A stretch of DNA of 64,000 nucleotides from Gnetum montanum (taxonomy: Eukaryota; Streptophyta; Gnetopsida; Gnetales; Gnetaceae). The stretch's first letter is position 1. Each line of letters starts with the position of its first letter. The DNA lies in assembly GCA_015680685.1 (NCBI GenBank), contig MNCI01020158.1, positions 439,974 through 503,973 on the forward strand, read 5' to 3'. This document shows positions 45,429 through 56,862 of the stretch, one piece after another. The translations under genes and the position numbers were made by a program. The notes under the pieces were generated by a model that saw nothing but the letters and a program-made list of their open reading frames with translations, had not been told where the DNA came from and did no database searches.

Positions 45429-46356
45429 TGATGAGAAACAAGGTACCCCCTACACCCAACCACACAAATCACAAAGCATTCATGCATGATCAAGTCAAAT
45501 TCTGTGGAGTCTATAGTTTCTAATGCACTAGTTCTCTAAGAAGTAAACTTTACATTGAGTACATTCATTGTCTTCCAAAATACACTTTTGAAGCTTAAGG
45601 GTATGGTTTAAGTGTAATTGAGGCGCATGGTTTTTGTCATTTTATATTTTATGGTTTTGGTACTTAAAGTAAAGAGATGAAGTGGTTTAATAATTAATCT
45701 AATTTAACTACTTAACTAGCCTCTAACTAGTCTTAACTTAAGCATCTAGTCTCACTTTCCATACATGTCCTAAACCCACATATCCATTGTTGGATTACCA
45801 AGTGCTACACTACTGAGCACACCAAGCAATAATGCTACTAGGATTACCTAGATAATATGTGTTTACAATCGAAGTGGTCGTACTTATGTATTTAATCTAT
45901 TTAGTTTAATTAATTAACTAATTACCTAAAGTATAATTTATCTTAATTAATGGTGTAATTAATAAAGATAATATCATTAATCTATTCTAAGTGCTACAAG
46001 GTTTGATCAAAAGGCTTATCTTTATTACCATACACACTAGTGTGGTTTAGGTACAATAATGCTTAAATAAAGACCCATACACTTTTTAACTCTTACTACA
46101 GGAACTCAGAGAAATATTCTAACTTTCAAATGAAAAAATTATTAGAGCTCTACTACTACTATGACTTAAATCCTCATAAACATGGCTATGAAGTTGTATT
46201 TATAATTTTTTCTATAAGACTACATCAACTTGTATTTATAGATGTAGTAAACACTACATTGACATGGTCCCATTGATGGGGCAACATCACATAAACAAGG
46301 CCCATCAATGGGGGCTCATCGATGAGGTCATGTCAATGGGGGCCCATTTATGCTCA
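45429..46356 (-). repeat. LTR E, 3' LTR of element Y
   Basis: 928 bp, minus strand from TGAGCATAAATGGG at 46356 to TTTCTCATCA at 45429. Homologous to LTR F in opposite orientation. U3 has CATCAATGGG / CCTCATCGATGAG inverted repeats (46255-46350), TATA box TCTATAAATAC (46233-46242) and the hairpin TCTTTATT...AATAAAGA (46018-46077). The PPT is on its right; there is no PBS on its left. Confidence 0.85.
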
Positions 46357-46375
46357 CCATACCCCCATGATTGAG
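46357..46375 (-). promoter_or_regulatory. Polypurine tract of element Y
   Basis: Minus strand CAATCATGGGGGTATGG right before LTR E. It is preceded by the conserved ACTTGAGAATGAGTTTTCA lead-in. Confidence 0.8.
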
Positions 46376-46626
46376 TGAAAACTCATTCTCAAGTTTATTT
46401 AAAAAATTAGAAAGATATGGGATTATTAACTGACTCTTGAGATAACAAATTGACATAACAAAACTAAGTGCCCAAGTGTACAAATCAACAAATTACAAAA
46501 ATTATGGTATTCATGTTACAAAATTGAACACCATGACATGACTACACAAAATTATATAGCACATCCTCTAGTGGCACAAAGGTAATGAAGAAGATTAGAC
46601 ATTCCCAAGCGGTGGAGGTTCCTAAG
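46376..46626 (-). other. Y 3' tail
   Basis: Non-coding end of the accessory region, cut by the solo G LTR. CTAAG at 46622-46626 is one TSD copy. Confidence 0.5.
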
Positions 46627-46696
46627 TGTTGGCACATTTTGGCCATTTCATGGAATAGATAGGTCCTGACAAGACATTTGAGGAGAGATCTAAATA

Positions 46697-46969
46697 TTGC
46701 AATCACCTCAGTCTACCAATCTCTTTGGGATAGGTCCAAAGAACTCACTATTGGAGAGATTTATACAGGTCAGAAATGTGAGGTTGCATAAAAATGGGGA
46801 ATGTAGAATTGAAAATGCTGATGATGTTGTAGAAGCAGTAGCACCATCAGAGCTACATATAATTATTCTCTCAAGACCTAAGAAGAATAAAGATGTAACG
46901 CCATTCGGTACATGGCCAGAGATGCTGCAAATCAAGAAGTGTTTAGTATTTTTAACAAACCAAGTATAA
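46697..46969 (+). other. Unassigned open frame in the solo G LTR
   Basis: 90 residues, with RNVRLHKNGECRIENADDVV and APSELHIIILSRPKK. The composition is protein-like and its G+C is slightly above its flanks, but no family is recognised. It is in the U3 part that the other G LTR lacks, so it may be a captured exon fragment. It may also be chance. Confidence 0.3.
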
Positions 46970-47279
46970 AGATAACACGTGGATTAATTTCTTCAAGTTA
47001 GGGACCAATAGATATATATTTATTATGATTACTATATTTATTACTATGATCTAAAGAAAATATTTTATGATTTAAATAGGAAAAGACAATTATGGGATAT
47101 TTGTGTGACATCCTATAAAAGGAGACATTTGACTATTATCCCTTTTATTCCTATGGAAGTTGTAACTTCCTATGATAGTTACAACTATAATATTTATAAT
47201 TAATTTTAATTTGGATTATTATGAAGACACGTGTCAGATGCAACATTTTTATCTCTTTTGTGGTTATAACCACCACAAA

Positions 47280-47625
47280 GGCCACTTGTCAACTATAGCC
47301 TTTTTGTCTCCAAAATGGCCACTTGTCAACTAAATGGGCTACTTCTCAACCACCAAGGACACTTGTCACCTACAACTTGTTTATCTCCATGGTGATCACT
47401 TGTCAACTAAATGAAGACACTTGGCGACTAAAAGGCCACTTGTCAACTGCATGGGACACGTGTCAACTGCAACTTGTTTCTCTCCATGGTGAACACTTGG
47501 CAACTGAGTGAAGACACTTGGCGACTGAGTGAAGACACTTGGCAACTGCATGAAGACACTTGGCAACTACATGAAGACACTTGGCAACTGAATGAAGACA
47601 CTTGGCCATGGAATAGGACACTTGT
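47280..47625. repeat. CACTTG(T/G)CAAC array with 21-bp units
   Basis: From about 47280 the phrase CCACTTGTCAACT is repeated irregularly; at 47512-47615 it becomes regular units of GAAGACACTTGGCAACTGCAT (21 bp, five copies with small changes). The G 3' LTR has only one related copy (GGTTGACAAGCGGCC near 59457). The array is upstream of the TATA box. Confidence 0.8.
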
Positions 47626-48000
47626 CCATTGTAGCTTTTTTGTCTCTTTGGTGGTTGAAACCACCCAAAATTGTTGTAACTTACCTAACTTGTTGGGCAA
47701 GTAACCTCCTAACTTGTTGGGCAAGTAATCTCCTAATTGGTTGGCCAAGTTACTTGGGAGAGAAGTTAGGTGAGATAGTTTTAAATATGTAACTTCCCTA
47801 CCTACCTTGGAACCCTATAAAAAGGCCTCAAGGGTCAAGGGAGGAACATTGGGACATTGGGGGATTGGAACATAATATTGGGACACACATCATCATCACA
47901 CTTAGAGTCTTGGAAGATTTGTAAAGAAGATTGTTTGCAAGATGGCTTGCTAGAATAAAGATTTCAGCCTCTTTGTCATGGTCCTGTGAGTTATGCATTT

Positions 48001-48291
48001 NNNNNNNNNNNNNNNNNNNNNNNNNNNNNNNNNNNNNNNNNNNNNNNNNNNNNNNNNNNNNNNNNNNNNNNNNNNNNNNNNNNNNNNNNNNNNNNNNNNN
48101 NNNNNNNNNNNNNNNNNNNNNNNNNNNNNNNNNNNNNNNNNNNNNNNNNNNNNNNNNNNNNNNNNNNNNNNNNNNNNNNNNNNNNNNNNNNNNNNNNNNN
48201 NNNNNNNNNNNNNNNNNNNNNNNNNNNNNNNNNNNNNNNNNNNNNNNNNNNNNNNNNNNNNNNNNNNNNNNNNNNNNNNNNNNNNNNNNNN
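48001..48291. other. Assembly gap (291 N)
   Basis: Unknown bases inside the solo G LTR. The matching stretch of the G 3' LTR (about 58600-59090) is longer, so the N length need not be the true length. Confidence 0.95.
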
Positions 48292-48711
48292 TTATTTCCA
48301 TCGAATCTTGCTCTATTTCTAGTTTTCTTGTGGAACTATCTCTTTCTCTGGGGAAAATTAGGAGTAGATTGCGGAGTTGTGCTCAAATGTTTTTGCAAAA
48401 TTTTATTTGTTACAAGTAGGTATTATAAGGACCGTGTAGACTAGGTAGTTGAACAAAATAGGAAATTTTCAAGAACTCACAGTACTTGGCAAAGTTGGCT
48501 GAATCTCTTTAAAGTAAGTCATTTGTAGTTCACACACAACGAAATTGTCACATTTTACACAACCACACGCCGCAACAGCACACACACATACTCACATTAC
48601 TACTGAGTTTATTTGGAGGTATCTGGGCCTTGGTGTAGCCAGAGACCAGCAGGCACCTAAATCCTGTTCGAGGACACTCGTTGGCGGTCGCATCCCAAAC
48701 GGTCGCCAACA

Positions 48712-51700
48712 CTAAGGTTCTAAAGGACCTTCACTGGGTTTGGACATGTGCAGTATCTGAGGTAACTATGGATGTCTTGCTATGGCTACAGCCTCCGATG
48801 GAAGGTGAAAGGCATCTAGAAATGCCTTCATCTTCTCCTCCTTACTTTGGGGATCATTCATAGTCCACACAGCATCACCAATGTAGGCTAGAATGGGAAC
48901 ATCCCATGGATAGGTCATTACTAGGAACATATCCTTCATGTTGACAAACTAGGTAGTGAATTGTTTGCACTTGATATCAAATGCCTTAATTACATTCTAC
49001 AGCTCCTAGTAGTCGTTCATCGTTGGCTAGGTTCTCAACAATTGATTTTTGATTAGTGAATTGTGCCTTGAGAACTTCAAGTTTAGCATTTGCCACCACA
49101 ATCTTTTGCTTGGTGTCTTTGTGATTCTTGAACTTGGCCTCATACAACAAGTACTAGTTGGCCACCTATTTCTTGATTCTATCCATGAATGTTCAATAGT
49201 GAACATGGCCAGGTTCATATAATGGAGATTGGCAAGCTCCATGTATTCCTTCATCTCCTCAATTTACAACTCCTTCATGTAGATTTTAGCTTTGTTGTAG
49301 GCATCTATCCCATCAACAATGGGTTGCCATACTTATTTTTCTTGTTGGAGTTATTGGAAGGTTTCATTCACTTTCGCCTTTGTCAACTGTATGTGTTTTT
49401 CATTTACTTACTTTTGTAGACAAACCTATTCTCTGTAATGGTTCTTGATCTCTCAAATTTGAGAGCCTCTGATTTTCAAGTGACTACCTTGATTGTAGTT
49501 TTTTGGCAAAGGGCATAGACCTCCTCCATGGAGATATTTCTATTTTCTACTACTAATATCCTTAGTCCTATGTTTGCTCTAACTAATTACTTTTGCTATT
49601 GATGGATGAAATTAATTGATTATTATCTATTCTCATCAACATTCCATAGGCAATGGTTCTCTGTAGTCAACTACACATTCTCTTGGTGGGTCTAATCCAA
49701 GGCCTTCTAAATTTTGTGCTAAGTGGCCTCTACAATGATCGATAAAACACCACCATATCCATTATATCCTAAACCCATTTCAGTCTAGTGTTGATCTATT
49801 CAATAGCTCCATCTACTGTTAATTCCAAGTTGAGAAATGTAGGATTGGCAATCTTAGCTCTTAATTTAGTAGCTTTAGCAACCAAACATTCATTTAGCTT
49901 CTTGGCTATTTTGAGTTGCCCCTCCAAGATGATGTTCTTGGCCCTTGCCTCTAACAACTCCAACTGGGTTGTAGTAATATTATCTGGAAGGTCAAAGACA
50001 TCTGGAAGCAGTTGTCTAGTTCCCACCAATTGGTCTAGTAGTTCTTCATGCTATCCTGCATTTATTCTACTACTTGTGATTCTTGCAGATGTCTACACAT
50101 CTTTGAGTGTAGTGATGTCTGGTGCATATTCCATAGGTGCATTAAGCATTTTGATTATATGATCAACAACCTCCTCTAATATTATCTTCTACCCTTGGTA
50201 TTGCATCACCAATAAAGTTGCCCCCTCGCCATTCTCCAAGTGTACTAACAACGTCGCAGCATTCCCAGAGATTTCTAGGAGTGGCTGCTATTCTATGAGA
50301 GAATGTGATCTCTTTGGTGCTAAGATTTGACCTTGCGGGTAGCTATGTTCTTTGGGCTAAGAAAATATATCCACCTCCACCCATCAAACTAATTGTCTAG
50401 GACACCTCATTTAGGTGACTCATTACTAGTCTATATACAAATGGGTCCCCACCACTTGCACTTGCTTGTTGCTCTTATTCACTCAAGATCCATTCTCGGT
50501 ATTTGTGCAACCATTAGATAGTTGTAGCTATGTCTAGCATAATTGTTTGAGTGGCAAGTGAAGGTGGTGGTTGCTACTCCTAATTTTTGATAGTCATTGT
50601 AGGCATCTTGTCTTTCATCATTTCTACCCAATTGGAAACTAGAACATGCCTAACAACATCATTGGTATAACAGACTATTCCTCCCCTTTAATAGATTTTC
50701 TTGATGAGGCATGGAAAGGGGAGTGCCTTTCTTCCACATTCATTCTCTTTAAATTGCTTCTCCATCTCTAGATAGAATAGTTATGGAAGGTTGATAGGGA
50801 ATCTTCCACTCAGAGTAGTGCATGGTCAAGAAAAGAAAATAGTGATTTTTTTGGCCTCACCATGGGATTCAGGTGAAAGGTTGCAATCTTGTAGTGGATC
50901 CTCTCTACTAATGTGAGCACACCAAACACCTTGTAGTCAACATAATAACACTGTTGCATCCACTCTTTCTTGATGTTGGGATCCACCTACATTGGGATCT
51001 CAGCAACGCTTGCCCTAGTTTCTAGCAACTGAAGCACTTGCATAATGGCATGCACCAAGTAGGACACTGAGATGTCCTTGATTTTGACCTTGGAACTAGC
51101 TTTCTTGTTGTTCCAAAATAGGAATGTCTCTCCCATGTATGACTCCCTAGTGAAAGTGATGATCAGCCACATGGGAGAGGCCTTTAGTTGGTCCTGCACT
51201 TCTTTTGGTTCTTGCTCCAAGAAAGGGCCAAAGTTTAACTCCTAGAGCACTATTTTCTGGACCTCTTGTAATCTGATCTAATTTACACAAGCTTCATTAA
51301 AGGTCACCTGGAGATTTTCTTGTGGTGCTAGTGCATCATCCTAATGGAAGTGTTCTATTACTACTACTAGTTCTTGAATTTGTCAAATAGATTCCACCTC
51401 TACCTATTCCCTAAGAGAACCTCTAGTATGAGTTGCAAATAATTTTTCTAGGCTTGTTCTTGGCCCCTTCCCATTCTAGGCTGATTCTTCCTTGGTTGAA
51501 ATAGTTCTACTTCCTATGTGTACTTTCCTTTTGGTTCCATCTATGATCACAACACATCCATGGATTAGTCGATACAATGTCTAATTTTAAATTTTTGAAT
51601 ACCTTCTCTCATTATTTAGTTACACTTTAGCTAAGGTTGGACCATGGAAAATTGATTATTTTCTTAATTATTTATTGTAAATGTCACTAGAGCTTGGAAA

Positions 51701-51985
51701 GGTTTAACTCTTGTAATTTGGTGTTTAATAGTTGAGTTCTTAGTTAAACCTTTATGGGAGTTAGAAAAACGGTAAAACAAATTTGTCAAAAATGGCACAT
51801 TTTTGGCCCCCACAATGAAGAGCTTACCTCCAGTAGCTGTAGAGTCAAAAAATGAAGTGATTTGGATAAATGGTTAGGAAGTTGTGGTCTCTGGAAAGTT
51901 CTGGGCTCTAAAAATTTTAAAAACTCACTTGGCATTTGTGAGAAAATGTAAAAATTTCCAAGTGGGGTCATGCCTATATATCATA
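48712..51985 (-). pseudogene. Y accessory gene (broken)
   Basis: Minus strand, starting shortly after the internal TATA box. Early part near 51550-51250 with a basic KRKVHIG segment; 50987-51220 carries KEVQDQLKASPMWLIITFTR and GETFLFWNNKKASSKVKIKD plus VSYLVHAIMQVLQLLE, aligning with O (37400-37620). 49796-50029 (TTTQLELLEARAKNIILEGQ) and 49027-49254 are coiled-coil-like. Stops are frequent and introns were not resolved. It lies between integrase and 3' LTR in the sense direction, like the env-like gene of Athila, though no membrane or fusion features are seen. Confidence 0.6.
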
Positions 51986-52065
51986 TTTTTTAGCCATCTC
52001 AACACGGCCCCGTATACAAGGCCTCGTATGTGGGTTCGCCCCATCAACAAGGCCCATAGGTAAAA
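51974..52065 (-). promoter_or_regulatory. Internal promoter of Y with inverted repeats
   Basis: Minus strand GGGCCTTGTTGATGGGGC and ACGAGGCCTTGTATACGGGG stand just before a TATA box GATATATAGG (51974-51981). The same GGCCTTGTT(T/G)ATG phrases form the U3 array of LTRs E and F. The site corresponds to the O internal promoter. Confidence 0.6.
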
Positions 52066-53575
52066 CTTTGAAATTTGAATATCTTAAAAAATACAAGGAG
52101 TTTTTAAATGAATTTGGCATCTATGGAGTCCCAGAAAAGCCAAGAATATGAGGAAATCATTGAATAGGATCTTTGAAAGCTCAAAAATTGAAAAATTTGA
52201 GGGAGAATGTATTTAATTAGGCAAAATATGTAAAGGAACATATGGTCTAATGTAGAAGATGAGTGTATGAAATATTTTGATTGCAAGAATGCCCAAGGAT
52301 AAGGTGCTCAATGAACCCAACCAAGAGATATGCTAGTAGGTCTTCTTCATACTAGTTATATGCCTTGTTTACCCTTGAATAACCTCAACCTAATGAGTCT
52401 GTGGGCCCCATAGGTAATTAATGATCAATAGAAGTTAAGGACCAAAATCCCAAAGATTCTACCTAAGAATTCAAATATGTCAAACCAAGACATACAATGA
52501 AGAACATGCACTTTAGCAGTGAGGTGAGTTATGGACAACATGGATGGATGATGAATGTCGACTAAAATTTCAAATTGAGGTCATAAGAAGTCCCTTCTAG
52601 ATTTTTGTGTTTAAAATGACCTAGGAAGATCCATCCTTGGCCAAACCAAAACCAACCTCTTTCAATGATTTTGCATCACCACTTCAAGATCGATCCACCC
52701 CCTTGAGACACAAGAGTGCACCCATAGAGCAACCACTATTCAATGAAGAAAAGAAAAGAGAAGTAGAAAGTGAGAGAGAACCTTAGTTAGATGGGGTCTT
52801 CAAGCATGGGTAACATGTCTTTCTAGTCTCAAAACCAGTGCTTGTAGCCCATTTATTTTTCTAATGGGTGTGCTTTGAATTCCAATAATGTTTCTTTTTT
52901 CTTGTATGGGAAATATACCATGCAAAAATTTTATTTAACTTATTGTTATTGGATGACATGGAATGGTAAGAAGTCTATGTAAACACTCAAGCACCCAAGG
53001 AAGTAGAAGAGTAGAAAGAGTATTAAGTCCCCTTGAAGTCACACCCTGTGCAAACCTTTGAATCTTTCCTAATTCTGTAAACTACTAAGGTCACAAATTT
53101 ATTAAAAGTTTACTTAATGAAAGGGATCTCAAACTTCCAAAACAAGGAAAACCATAAATTTTTTAGATGGGTAGATGTTGTGGACTCACTACTTTTTTCA
53201 TGAAAAACAAACCATGACTTAGCCATCTGCATAAAAATTCAAAAATAGAAACCATACATTATCAAATAAAACATAAAGCACAAACCACCATTAATAATAA
53301 CTATGGAACCATTGTGTCTTGTTGGAAAAAAGCATGTTTATTAGCAAAAATTTAAGAGTCACACTTAAATAAAACATAGTAAAATATATAAGAAATTTTA
53401 AAGTATTCAAGAAATATTTAAATGTACTAATGATTGTGTAAAATAAGATAAATTTTGAAAATCAAAAAGGTGTAAAATAATAAATTGCAAAATAAGAAAT
53501 GTGGAAAACAAAAATAGAAAATTAAGGAGCCATATGGATTATTAGCATTGATGACCATCTCCCCCATGATTGAGT
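52066..53575 (-). other. Y spacer between integrase and accessory gene
   Basis: Non-coding. Shared blocks: AGTAGGTCTTCTTCATACTAG at 52335 region (compare X 16331), an A-rich part (53330-53515) and an internal polypurine tract at 53553-53573 (minus strand CAATCATGGGGGAGATGG). Confidence 0.5.
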
Positions 53576-54720
53576 TGGAAGGAGGAGATTCAAAAAATAA
53601 GCATGGTTGTTCATCCATTGATGTATTTGTTGCTCATGGAAAAGCTTCCCTTGTTAGATGTTGACCAAATTATTTTTATTTGGGCTCTTAGGTTTATATA
53701 TGGTCATGGCCCTAGAAGGAAAGGTTTCATCAATGATATAATATCCCTTCCATAACATTTAGAACTTTTTTTTCTAAGATACATGTGTGGGGTTCCAATA
53801 GAGAACCTTATCTCCTAGTTGAAATTTTACTTTTTGAATTCTAAGATCATGACATTGCTTGCTAAATGTCTTGTGCACTTCAATCAAAGATAGGATCACT
53901 AATAGATCTTCATCTAGCACATTCAAGTTGATCAATATTTCTTTCTATGCTAGGCTTAGGTCAAGGTTCAAATCACAAGCTATTGAGAGTGTATGGAGCA
54001 TGAATTGAATTGGGAATGTTGGAAGTTTTCCGTACACTAGATCATAGGGAGAGTATCCAATAGGGATTTTTCACATGGAGCAGTAGGCCCAGAGAACATC
54101 GTTGAGTTGTGTGCTCTAGTCTCTCCTATATTTGCTTATGGTCCTTTTTAGGATCTTTATGATCTCCCTGTTAGTTACCTCTGCTTGACCATTAGCTTGG
54201 GGGTAATAGGGTGTTGTTAATTTATGTTTAACCTCCAAGAATTGTATGAGTTTTTGAAAAGTGGCACTTGTATAATAAGTTTCATTGTCAAAAATTTGTA
54301 CACATGGCACCCCAAACCTATTTACAACATTTTGTTATACAAAGCTAATAGTAGTGAATGATGTATAGTCGGTGATGACTACTGCTTTTGCCCATTTGGT
54401 GGAGTAGTTGACTACTACAATGATATATGGCTTTCCATTGGACATGGGTGTGATGGGACCCATCACGTCTATGCCCCATATGTCAAAGGGCACCAGTGGT
54501 TGAATCCACTATTGAGGACCCTACATTCAAGAGGTCATCCCACCATCTCATTGATAGCGCTCACAGGATTACACAAACTGGTGAACATCCTTAAAACTTA
54601 TAGGCCAATAGTATCTTTCCATCAGGATTTTTATGGCTATGCATATCCTAGCATAGTGGCCTCCAAAAGAACCTTCATTACCATCTTGATAAGGCATAGT
54701 AGATCCACATTAGGTACACA
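53576..54720 (-). pseudogene. Y integrase (broken)
   Basis: The core is readable at 54116-54310: QIFDNETYYTSATFQKLIQF, then TPYYPQANGQAEVTNREI with the catalytic Glu, then ILKRTISK. The DVMGPITPMSNGKPYI-like start is near 54440. Expected role: insertion of the cDNA. No chromodomain is seen. Stops before and after the open part. Confidence 0.75.
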
Positions 54721-56290
54721 CCAATGAACCAAGCCATCGACACATACCTTTTAAAGGTGTCCATTGATTTCCATGAAGTACTTAGCCTGATGCAAACACT
54801 ATTGTTTCTTCCTAAAGTCTAGATCTTATGGCATCTCCTAAGTGAAAAGGTAAGTGAGGATGCCATCATACCATTTTATTTCTATAATCATTGGTTCATT
54901 TATTGCTCCTATAAAGAGGAGTTCATCTGGAAATTGATCAAAGAGTAGGCTCCCCTTCTCTTTGCTATCCCATCCTAACCAAGAGAGATGGTCAACAACC
55001 ACATTCTCAATTCCTTTCTAATCTACCATTATGAGATCAAATTCATGCAAAATCAGTATCTAATGTATGATATAAGGGCTCACTATTGGCTTTTTTATTA
55101 AGAAGTAGATGACACTATGATTTATGTGCACAAATAATTTATAGCCAAGAGCATAGTACCTTAACTTTTTAAGAGCATACATCACTACCATTAGTTTTTT
55201 CTCAGTTGTGGTGTGATTCAACTGTGCATCCACAATGCTTTAGCTTCTGCAGTGGATGTAATATGGACATTTCTTATCATGAAACTACATAAGAATGGCT
55301 CCTAAAGAATAATTAGATGCATCTTTCATTATGTGAAATGGTGCCCATAGAATTGGATTTTCTACAAGTTTATTCTTTAACTATTGAAATGCACGTTCAC
55401 ACTCCTTGGTCCAGATGACTAGAGCATATTTCTTTGTAATCTCAACTAATGGCTTAACAATCTTAGAGAAATTGAACTGTCAATAGTAGCTAGTGTTTCC
55501 AAGGAATGATCAGACATCTTTGACTATCTTTGGTTGGCATGTGATTCATTAGATGACCCTTATCTTTTCTAGCTCTACCTCAGTGTCTACCTAAATAATT
55601 CTATGCCCTAGTACTATGCCTTTCTAAACCATTAAATGGCTTTTCTACCAATTAAGCCTAAGGTATGTTTCAACACATCTTTTTAGTACTTGCTCAAGGT
55701 GATCTAAGGCTTGCTCAAATGTAGCCCCATAGGTGGAAAATTCATCCATAAATAATTTTACCTCACTACCAATTTTCTATTGAGAACTACGAAGGACTAG
55801 ACATTGAAATGTTGTAGGGGCATTGCATAGATCAAATGGCATCTTACAATATGCAAAAGTCCCCTAGGGATTCATGAATGTTGTTCCGGCCTAATCCTCT
55901 AGTGAAATTTGGATTTGATTATAGCCACTATAACCATCCAAGAAGCTATAATAGCAATTCCTAGAGATAGTGTCTAACACTTGGTCCACAAATGGAAATG
56001 GAAAATGATCTTTAATGTTGTCATGTTCAATAGCCTAAAGTCGATGTAAACCTACCACTTACCATCTTTCTTTAGCACAATTATAAATGGACTAACCCAC
56101 TCACTATTTGTGATGAGATAGATGAACCCTACCTTAAGGAGTTATTCTATTTTCTCCTTAATGATCTGCTTTAATTTAGGGTTCAGCCACTTCTACAATT
56201 GCCTTCTTTGCTTCATGGCTAGGCTAGTGTAGATACAATGTTGGCATATCCTTGGCTCAATTCTAATTAGCTTAGGATATGTCCAAGAAA
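54721..56290 (-). pseudogene. Y reverse transcriptase and RNase H (broken)
   Basis: The catalytic box VKLFMDEFSTYGATFEQALD is near 55700-55765 (FMDE for FMDD), followed by HLEQVLKRCVET. The RT start near 56040-56130 has the SKWVSPFIIV...KDGKW-like segment. RNase H remnants at 54900-55400 align with X at 40900-41350 (TTEKKLMVVMYALKK-like). All frames broken. Confidence 0.7.
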
Positions 56291-56862
56291 ATGTTGTTGG
56301 ACATTTTTCGACCACCCACAACAACTTGTCTTTCTATTCGAGAGCAAGATTTACATTCATGATAATTGGCGTACCATTATCTAAAAATGCATACTCCATG
56401 TTAGCTGGTAGAGTTTTTAACTTTAGGGGCTCTTTCTTGAAACTATTATGGATTTCCAACTCCCCCCAATAGGTATCATTATTTTCATCATCAAAGAGTT
56501 GGTGATGAACTTGCTTAAGTTCATCCATGCCTTCGACATAGGCACATGTCAGGCACTCAATGGGTTCCATGCAAAGTGTGTTACTATCAAGGTTAAATAT
56601 TAGCCACTGGGTGTCCTCCTATCTTCTAGCTATTACATATAGTCACCTTTGAATATCTATTTCATGTGCCCATTGTTTACATGCTTTGAGGAATGTACTT
56701 TTAATGGACCATATTTTCTGCATGCAATTACACCCATTATCATTGTATCTGATGCACGGAACTCACTTCTTCTCAAGTGATCCAAATTAATTTTCCTTGG
56801 AGATTTGTAAGGATAGGTCCCTAATACCCATTTTTGCATCAACAGTGCTTAAACATGCATTA
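56291..56862 (-). pseudogene. Y protease region (broken, cut by LTR F)
   Basis: 56334-56570 holds an acidic linker (MEPIECLTCAYVEGMDELKQ, KTLPANMEYAFLDNG) of the kind between protease and RT in Athila. Further upstream, decayed LSTVDAKMGIRDLSLQIS matches the protease tail of E2. The active site is missing because element F starts at 56863. Confidence 0.65.

Larger units (their letters stand above)
46627..48711 (+). repeat. Solo LTR of family G
   Basis: Starts TGTTGGCACATTTTGGCC and ends GGTCGCCAACA, flanked by CTAAG on both sides (46622-46626 and 48712-48716). The right part is the inverted counterpart of the G 3' LTR (58297-61026). TATA box TATAAAAAG is at 47816-47824; a second TATA-like CCTATAAAAGGAG is at 47112. 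291 bases are unknown. Its left third does not resemble the G LTR at all. Confidence 0.9.
45429..56862 (-). mobile_element. Element Y, Athila-like Ty3/gypsy element, cut by F
   Basis: Minus strand: 3' LTR E, PPT, tail, accessory gene, spacer, integrase, RNase H, RT and part of the protease, then LTR F at 56863. A solo LTR of family G sits in it (46627-48711). The missing protease end, gag, PBS and 5' LTR should lie beyond element F, outside the window. It is the most complete guide to the layout of X. Confidence 0.75.

Noticed and set aside
47828-48444. Open frames across the N run
   Set aside because: They are open only because the bases are unknown; the flanking residues have no domain.
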